From JANPEZ01 sp031423155 (GTDB taxonomy: Bacteria; Actinomycetota; UBA4738; HRBIN12): 10,868 bases of DNA. The notes beneath the pieces are model-generated. The model did no database searches. It was given only the letters and a program-made list of their open reading frames with translations, and had not been told where the DNA came from. Location: assembly GCA_031423155.1 (NCBI GenBank), contig JANPEZ010000140.1:1-10868 (forward strand), given 5' to 3'. Position numbers and translations under genes: made by a program. Below are positions 6,754 through 10,868 of this stretch, piece by piece. Every line of letters begins with the position of its first letter. Within the stretch, counting starts at the first letter, position 1.

Positions 6754-8089
6754 CCTAGCCGAGCTTTGTCTGGCGGCGGTCGAGGCCGCCGCCGGCGACG
6801 AGTCGGTCGAGGCCTTCGCCGAGTCATCGCGTCGCACGGAGGTCGAGGCCCTCCGGGGCGAGGTCGAAGGTCTGACCTTCGCCGAGTCCCGCGGTGTCGG
6901 CGTCCGCTTGATCGTTGGCGGGCGGCTCGGCTACTCCTACGCGGCCGATCCGTCGTTGGACGAGGTCCGCGCCGCCGTAGCCCAGGCGAGGGAGAACGCC
7001 GCGCTCGCTACCCCCGACGAGTTCAACGTCCTTCCGCAGAGCGCCAGCGCCGAGCCCATGCCCTCCCTCTACCGGGAAGAGCAGGCGGCGATGGGAACCG
7101 ACGAGAAGGTCGCTCTGGCACTTCAGCTCGAGAAGCGCTGCGTCGGTACCGATCCCCGCGTGACCAAAGTGGATCTGGCGCAGGTGGGCGACGCCGTCTC
7201 GCGCGTGGCTATCGCCTCGACTACGGGGCTCTCGGCCGAGTACGCCCGGACCGATTCCTGGGTGGTCGCCGTCACCTTGGCGGTCGAAGGCGAGGAGACC
7301 CAGACCGGTTTCTCCTACGCGATAGCGCGCGAGCTGGGAGAACTGGGTTGGGAGCAGATCGCCGACGAGGCCGTGCGACGCAGCGTCGCGATGCTCGGCG
7401 CGACCAAGCCCGCCAGCGAGAAGGTTCCGATAGTCATGGACCCATTCGCCGGGACCACGTTCCTCGGCGTACTTTCGGCGGCTCTATCTGCCGAGGCCGT
7501 GTTGAAGGGCCGTTCTCTCTTCGCGGGAAAGGTGGGCGAGGTTATCGGCTCTGAGTTGTTCACGCTGGTCGACGATGGCCGCGTGTTGGAGGGGCCCGGC
7601 GCGTGCCCGGTCGATGACGAAGGTGTGCCGTCCGCTCGCACGGAACTGTTCACCCGCGGCAGACTCAACGGCTATCTGCACAACACCTACACGGCAACGC
7701 GCATGGGCGGTGACGCCCGGTCCACCGGAAACGGTCAGCGCGGTGGCTACCGCGGAGCACCCGGCGTGGGGACCACGAACTTCTTCCTGCAGAACGGCTC
7801 GACCCCCTTGGCCGAGCTCTACCGCAAAGCCGAAGGAGGAGTCCTGATCATGGACGTGAGCGGGGCGCACTCGGGCGCGAATCCGATCAGCGGCCAGTTC
7901 AGCGTCGGCGCCACGGGGATGCGCATCCGCGATGGCGCCCTGGCGGAACCTCTGCGAGAGATGACGATCGCCTCGACCCTGCCGGAGATGCTCGCCGGCG
8001 TGACGGGGGTGGGCGACGACCTTCGGTACTTCTCCTCGACGGGGACCCCGAGCGTCCTGTTCGGTGAGATGACCGTAGCCGGGGTGTAG
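6746..8089 (+). CDS. tldE: TldE (PmbA), non-catalytic partner of TldD
   Basis: This is a 447-residue protein from GTG 6746, a few bases after a G-rich stretch (TTGGGGG) and overlapping the end of tldD by 8 bp. A TTG at 6734 is a less likely start. It has the TldD/PmbA fold markers: GVGVRLIVGGRLGYSYAAD near residues 50-68, ETQTGFSYA in the middle, VPIVMDPFAGTTFL at about 228, VDDEGVPSARTELF, GNGQRGGYRG and TNFFLQNGS, and the C-terminal SGAHSGANPISGQFSVGATG. Where TldD has HExxxH, this protein has an ordinary hydrophobic/Ala-rich segment (GVLSAALSAEAVL), so it cannot bind the metal. That is as expected for TldE, whose role is to complete the heterodimer chamber. No substrate peptide gene was recognised nearby. 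The 3' end faces the histidine kinase gene with only eight bases between the stop codons. Confidence 0.94.
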   Translation: MTDLAELCLAAVEAAAGDESVEAFAESSRRTEVEALRGEVEGLTFAESRGVGVRLIVGGRLGYSYAADPSLDEVRAAVAQARENAALATPDEFNVLPQSASAEPMPSLYREEQAAMGTDEKVALALQLEKRCVGTDPRVTKVDLAQVGDAVSRVAIASTTGLSAEYARTDSWVVAVTLAVEGEETQTGFSYAIARELGELGWEQIADEAVRRSVAMLGATKPASEKVPIVMDPFAGTTFLGVLSAALSAEAVLKGRSLFAGKVGEVIGSELFTLVDDGRVLEGPGACPVDDEGVPSARTELFTRGRLNGYLHNTYTATRMGGDARSTGNGQRGGYRGAPGVGTTNFFLQNGSTPLAELYRKAEGGVLIMDVSGAHSGANPISGQFSVGATGMRIRDGALAEPLREMTIASTLPEMLAGVTGVGDDLRYFSSTGTPSVLFGEMTVAGV

Positions 8090-8097
8090 TACGCAGC

Positions 8098-9309
8098 TCA
8101 GACCACCGGCAGATCGACGGCGAATCGGGCACCTTGCGCCGGTAGGGATTCCGCGCTGATACGGCCCCCCAACGCTTCGACGATCCTCTTGGCAAGCGCC
8201 AGGCCCAGACCGGCTCCGGCTCCCGTGCGGGCGGGGTCGGCACGGAAGAACGGATCGAACACACGGACCAGATCCTCAGCTGCGATGCCCTCTCCGCTGT
8301 CTTGGACCGCGAGTTGAAGTCTGTCGCCGGCAAGATGGGCGTCGATCCGGACCGTCCCGTCGGCCGGGGTGTGGCGCACGGCGTTGGCCAGCAGGTTCTG
8401 AAGAACGCGCGCCAAGCGAGGCGAACACTCGATGTCCTCGGTTCCGTTCAGGTCGGCTGAGAGCGCCAGCCCCTTCTCCTCGGCTTGAAGTCGTACGGCA
8501 CCCAGGGCCGAGCCGACGACTTCATCCAGACGCGCACGCCGGGTCTCGGCTTCGATCGCACCAGCGTCCAACTGTGCCAGTTCGAACAGATCGTCGACCA
8601 TCGAGACGAGTTGCGTGACCGACCGGCGCATCTCGCCGGCGTACCGGCGCATGCTCGGCGTGTCCTCGACGACACCTTCGTCGATCGCTTCCACCATGGC
8701 GCGGAGTGAAGCAAGAGGCGTGCGCAGGTCGTGCGAGACGGTCGTGATCAGGTCACGGCGGGTCTGCTCGACCTCGCGTTCGCGGGACTGCGCCACCTGA
8801 AGGCGCGCCGCCATGTCGTCCAACGTCTCGGCCAGGGTCGCGAACTCGGCGCCGGCGTTCAACTCGCCGGCGCGGGCTCGCAGGTCGCCGGATCCGAGAG
8901 CCTCGGCGGTCTCCGACAGACGTTGCACCGCAAGCGAGGACGAGCGTGCCAACACCAGTGCGGCGCCCACTCCAGCGCCTACCGAGTACAGCAAGAGCAC
9001 CGTAACGAGTGTCGCGTCATGCTTGTTGAGGAACATCTGCCGCGTCAGAGCGAACAGGTTGGCGAGCGCGACCATCGCCGCGATCGAGGCGACGGCGACG
9101 AAGCGCTGACGCAGCGATGCCCGCGCGAGCAAGGGCCGAGCGATCACGGCCGCGACGACGGTGACGAGGGCGGCCGGTAGGAGGAACCCGACGAGGTGCG
9201 CCAGGTCGCTGGCTCCCATGCCCGTGGCGGCCCCGACGATGAGTGTTCCCACGCCACCGGCGATCGCCACGGCTGTGACCAGGACTACGGCGCGCCAGGT
9301 TCCTCTCAT
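8098..9309 (-). CDS. sensor histidine kinase with four membrane helices and a HAMP domain
   Basis: This is a 403-residue membrane kinase. Four hydrophobic helices lie at about 6-28, 37-58, 70-90 and 98-120, with only short loops, so there is no large outer sensor domain. A HAMP linker follows (about 121-172). The dimerisation domain has ITTVSHDLRTPLASL with phospho-accepting His193. The ATPase domain shows the N box NLLANAVRHTP (Asn305, Asn309), the G1 box DSGEGI (Asp337), the F box FDPFFR and the G2 box GAGAGLGLALAK. All catalytic boxes are intact. The start is ATG 9309, whose ATG overlaps the TGA of the upstream response regulator (ATGA), giving translational coupling and a cognate pair. 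A longer frame to 9504 would run inside the regulator and is rejected. With no outer domain, it probably senses a membrane or intramembrane signal; the signal is unknown. Confidence 0.94.
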   Translation of the reverse strand: MRGTWRAVVLVTAVAIAGGVGTLIVGAATGMGASDLAHLVGFLLPAALVTVVAAVIARPLLARASLRQRFVAVASIAAMVALANLFALTRQMFLNKHDATLVTVLLLYSVGAGVGAALVLARSSSLAVQRLSETAEALGSGDLRARAGELNAGAEFATLAETLDDMAARLQVAQSREREVEQTRRDLITTVSHDLRTPLASLRAMVEAIDEGVVEDTPSMRRYAGEMRRSVTQLVSMVDDLFELAQLDAGAIEAETRRARLDEVVGSALGAVRLQAEEKGLALSADLNGTEDIECSPRLARVLQNLLANAVRHTPADGTVRIDAHLAGDRLQLAVQDSGEGIAAEDLVRVFDPFFRADPARTGAGAGLGLALAKRIVEALGGRISAESLPAQGARFAVDLPVV

Positions 9310-9992
9310 GGCTCGAACCTGTATCCGACGCCCCAGACCGTCAGCAGCCGCTTGGGCTGGGAGGGGTCGTCCTCGATCTTCTCTCTGAGCCTGCGCATGT
9401 GAACCGTCACGGTTGCCGTGTCCCCGTCCCAGGCGAAGTCCCAGACCTCTTCCAGCAGTTGGGTTCTCGTCAGCGTGCTGCCGGGCTTGGACGCCAGGAG
9501 CCACAGGAGGTCGAATTCCTTTCGGGTCAGTTTGACCGGTTCGTCGTTCTTGGTGACCTCTCGGCGCGCCGGGTCTATGACCAGATCTTCGAACGTGAGA
9601 ACCGCGTCGGCCGGTCCGAGGGATGCGCCGGTGCGGCGAAGGACCGCTCGGACCCGCGCGATCACTTCGCGCGGAGAGAACGGTTTGGTTACGTAGTCGT
9701 CGGCGCCGAGTTCCAGACCTACGACCCGGTCGGTCTCCTCGCCTTTGGCAGTGAGCATGATGACCGGCGTCGAGCTGGTCGCGCGCATCCGGCGGAAGAC
9801 CTCCAGGCCGTCGATCTTGGGAAGCATCAGATCGAGCAGAACTATGTCGGGGGTCTCCTGCGTGAATCGTGCCAAGGCTTCCTCGCCGTCGGCGGCCTCC
9901 CGCACGCCGAACCCCTCCCTCTGTAGGTATCGAGACAGGACCTCGCGCACCATCGGCTCGTCGTCTACGACCAGCACCTTGGGTTCGGTCAT
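9306..9992 (-). CDS. OmpR/PhoB-family response regulator
   Basis: This is a 228-residue two-domain regulator. The receiver domain (1-120) begins KVLVVDDE with acidic Asp10/Asp11. It has the phosphorylation site Asp54 in VLLDLMLPKIDG, Thr81 in MLTAKGE, and Lys103 in DYVTKPFSPREV. The C-terminal winged helix (about 135-228) shows LTRKEFDLLWLLASKPG, TRTQLLEEVWD, TVTVHMRRLREKIEDD and VWGVGYRFEP, the OmpR/PhoB signature. It is first in a two-gene operon with the histidine kinase, which starts at its stop codon. I chose ATG 9992 because MTEPKVLVVDDE matches the family start, but GGAGG lies only one base before it. ATG 10010 (six residues longer, MVHHGG) is a real alternative. The divergent region upstream contains an 11-bp-phased repeat that could be its own target. 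Confidence 0.95.
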   Translation of the reverse strand: MTEPKVLVVDDEPMVREVLSRYLQREGFGVREAADGEEALARFTQETPDIVLLDLMLPKIDGLEVFRRMRATSSTPVIMLTAKGEETDRVVGLELGADDYVTKPFSPREVIARVRAVLRRTGASLGPADAVLTFEDLVIDPARREVTKNDEPVKLTRKEFDLLWLLASKPGSTLTRTQLLEEVWDFAWDGDTATVTVHMRRLREKIEDDPSQPKRLLTVWGVGYRFEP

Positions 9993-10070
9993 GCCTCCAT
10001 GATGGACCATCGATGTTGCAGAACCCTTACCGGGTGCTTAGCGGGAGAAGATTCCGCCGGGCGTTCGCTT

Positions 10071-10092
10071 CCCGTAAGAGGGCCGTAATGGT
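10071..10092 (+). promoter_or_regulatory. 11-bp-phased direct repeat, candidate response-regulator binding site
   Basis: CCGTAA occurs at 10072-10077 and again at 10083-10088, exactly 11 bp apart, as CCGTAA-N5-CCGTAA. OmpR/PhoB-family regulators bind head-to-tail dimers on half-sites of this spacing. The site lies between the regulator gene and the GT2 operon, about 26 bases before the GT2 start. A related core (CCGGTAAGG) lies on the minus strand at about 10025-10033, near the regulator's own start. Binding by this regulator is inference. Confidence 0.4.
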
Positions 10093-10105
10093 CTGCGGCG
10101 CAGAC
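10091..10105. promoter_or_regulatory. perfect 15-nt dyad immediately upstream of the GT2 start codon
   Basis: GTCTGCG (10091-10097), a central G, and CGCAGAC (10099-10105) form a perfect inverted repeat ending eight bases before ATG 10114. No Shine-Dalgarno is visible there, since the dyad occupies that place. It could be a protein operator. As RNA (GTCTG stem, CGGCG loop) it could be a small hairpin controlling translation. Confidence 0.45.
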
Positions 10106-10113
10106 TCGGACGC

Positions 10114-10758
10114 ATGCCTGATGTCGTCCTTCCCGTGCTGAACGAGGCTATCGCGCTGCCCTGGGTGCTCTCGCGGATGCCCGAGGGATATCGCCCGATA
10201 GTGGTCGACAACGGATCGAGCGATGGATCGGCGGACGTCGCGCGCGAACTCGGAGCCGAGGTGGTGGAGGAACCCCGCCGCGGATTCGGGGCCGCGTGCT
10301 TCGCGGGTTTGCTTGCAGCTAGCCAGGACATCGTCTGCTTCATGGATTGCGATCGCTCTTTGGACCCGCGCGAGCTTCCGCGCGTGGCGGGTCGCGTGGT
10401 CACACGGGACGCCGACCTCGTACTCGGTGAGCGCCGGGCCGTGCGAGGGGCGTGGGCACCTCACGCACGGTTGGGCAACCGCGCCATCGCGTGGGAGATC
10501 CGCCGGCGGACGGGCTTGCCGCTGCGCGACCTCGGTCCCATGCGCGTTGCGCGCCGGGGGCCTCTGCTCGGGCTCGGTATCCGCGATCGCCGATTCGGCT
10601 GGCCTCTCGAGATGGTCCTGAAGGCTGCGAACGCGGGATGGCGAATCGAGGAGATCCCCGTTCCATATCTGGCCCGCGCCGGCAGGAGCAAGGTGACCGG
10701 GACCGTCCGCGGGACCGCGCGCGCCTTCGCCGACATGGCAGGGGTGATGCGGGGATGA
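10114..10758 (+). CDS. family 2 glycosyltransferase (GT-A fold, soluble)
   Basis: This is a 214-residue protein with a GT2 catalytic domain and no membrane helix. It begins VVLPVLNEA, has the nucleotide-binding VDNGSSDGS (Asp32), then RGFGAACFAGL, and the metal-binding region FMDCDRSLDP (Asp78, Asp80) in place of the usual DADGQ. The C-terminal part has DLGPMRV, GWPLEM and EIPVPYLARAGRSKVTGT, as in dolichol/polyprenyl-phosphate-sugar synthase relatives. It would transfer a sugar from a nucleotide-sugar to a lipid or small acceptor; which one cannot be read from sequence. It is the first gene of an operon whose next gene starts within its stop codon, and it is divergent from the response regulator. 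No ribosome binding site is clear; a dyad sits just before the start. This GT2 and DUF2064 pairing next to a two-component system is, from memory, a recurrent actinobacterial arrangement. Confidence 0.88.
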   Translation: MPDVVLPVLNEAIALPWVLSRMPEGYRPIVVDNGSSDGSADVARELGAEVVEEPRRGFGAACFAGLLAASQDIVCFMDCDRSLDPRELPRVAGRVVTRDADLVLGERRAVRGAWAPHARLGNRAIAWEIRRRTGLPLRDLGPMRVARRGPLLGLGIRDRRFGWPLEMVLKAANAGWRIEEIPVPYLARAGRSKVTGTVRGTARAFADMAGVMRG

Positions 10759-10868
10759 AGATCATCGTGATCGCCAAGGCGCCGAGGGCGGGTCTTTCCA
10801 AGACGCGGCTCTGTCCGCCGCTGACCTACGAGGAAGCAGCCGAGGTTGCCGCCGCCTCGCTCGCCGAT
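10755..10868 (+). CDS. DUF2064 / TIGR04282-type glycosyltransferase (N-terminal part only)
   Basis: This frame starts at ATG 10755 inside the TGA of the GT2 gene (ATGA overlap) and is open to the right edge, 38 codons. It reads MKIIVIAKAPRAGLSKTRL, then CPPLTYEEAAEVAAASLAD. The AKAPRAG-x-x-KTRL-x-PPL signature at the N-terminus is diagnostic of the DUF2064 family (TIGR04282). This is a GT-A-type nucleotidyl/sugar transferase relative whose annotated names refer to radical-SAM or arsenosugar contexts that need not apply here. The Lys/Arg of KTRL lies in the nucleotide-binding loop. Translational coupling to the GT2 gene suggests they act in one pathway. The rest of the gene is outside the window. 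Confidence 0.88.
   Translation, partial: MKIIVIAKAPRAGLSKTRLCPPLTYEEAAEVAAASLAD

Noticed and set aside
8062..8140. Possible bidirectional terminator between tldE and the histidine kinase (GCCGG ... CCGGC)
   Set aside because: The arms are only five bases with a loop of over 20 bases and no T-run, so the pairing is no better than chance in this GC content.
9310..9504. N-terminal extension of the histidine kinase
   Set aside because: It lies entirely within the response regulator coding region in another frame. The ATGA overlap start at 9309 gives the expected first membrane helix.
1..10868. CRISPR arrays, tRNA or rRNA genes, insertion sequences, riboswitches
   Set aside because: No regularly spaced repeats, cloverleaf-like segments, transposase motifs or known riboswitch cores were recognised on reading both strands. 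All long stretches are accounted for by protein genes.

Overview
This is a gene-dense, high-GC stretch of about 10.9 kb. The organism is most likely an actinobacterium or close relative: GC-biased third codon positions, a GT-C mannosyltransferase of the MptB type, a TldD/TldE pair, and an OmpR-type two-component system back to back with a GT2/DUF2064 glycosyltransferase operon. No tRNA, rRNA, CRISPR array, insertion sequence or phage gene was seen. No gap between genes exceeds about 135 bases, and the longest are the divergent promoter regions.

Layout, left to right. (1) 1-230, minus: the start of a secreted protein of unknown function that runs off the left edge. (2) 323-1300, minus: an exported or membrane-anchored SGNH/GDSL hydrolase, divergent from (3) 1372-1905, plus: a small four-helix membrane protein with a histidine in its first helix. 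(4) 1936-3447, plus: an MptB-like polyprenol-phosphate-sugar-dependent glycosyltransferase, whose 3' end overlaps by 72 bp that of (5) 3376-5220, minus: a large multi-pass membrane protein with a GT-C-like outline. (6) 5356-6753 and 6746-8089, plus: the TldD/TldE metalloprotease pair, overlapping by 8 bp. (7) 9306-9992 and 8098-9309, minus: response regulator then histidine kinase, joined by an ATGA overlap. (8) 10114-10758 and 10755 to the right edge, plus: a GT2 glycosyltransferase and a DUF2064/TIGR04282-type transferase, also joined by an ATGA overlap.

The biology that can be supported is cell-envelope glycan work (three or four glycosyltransferase-like proteins and an SGNH hydrolase), a peptide-processing protease pair, and a kinase/regulator pair divergently arranged with a glycosyltransferase operon. 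The 103-121 bp between the regulator and the GT2 gene holds the best non-coding signals: an 11-bp-phased direct repeat of the kind OmpR/PhoB-family regulators bind, and a perfect 15-nt dyad just before the GT2 start codon. I see no clearly new defence, mobile or RNA system. The most useful leads are the candidate operators, the convergent gene overlap and the unassigned envelope proteins.
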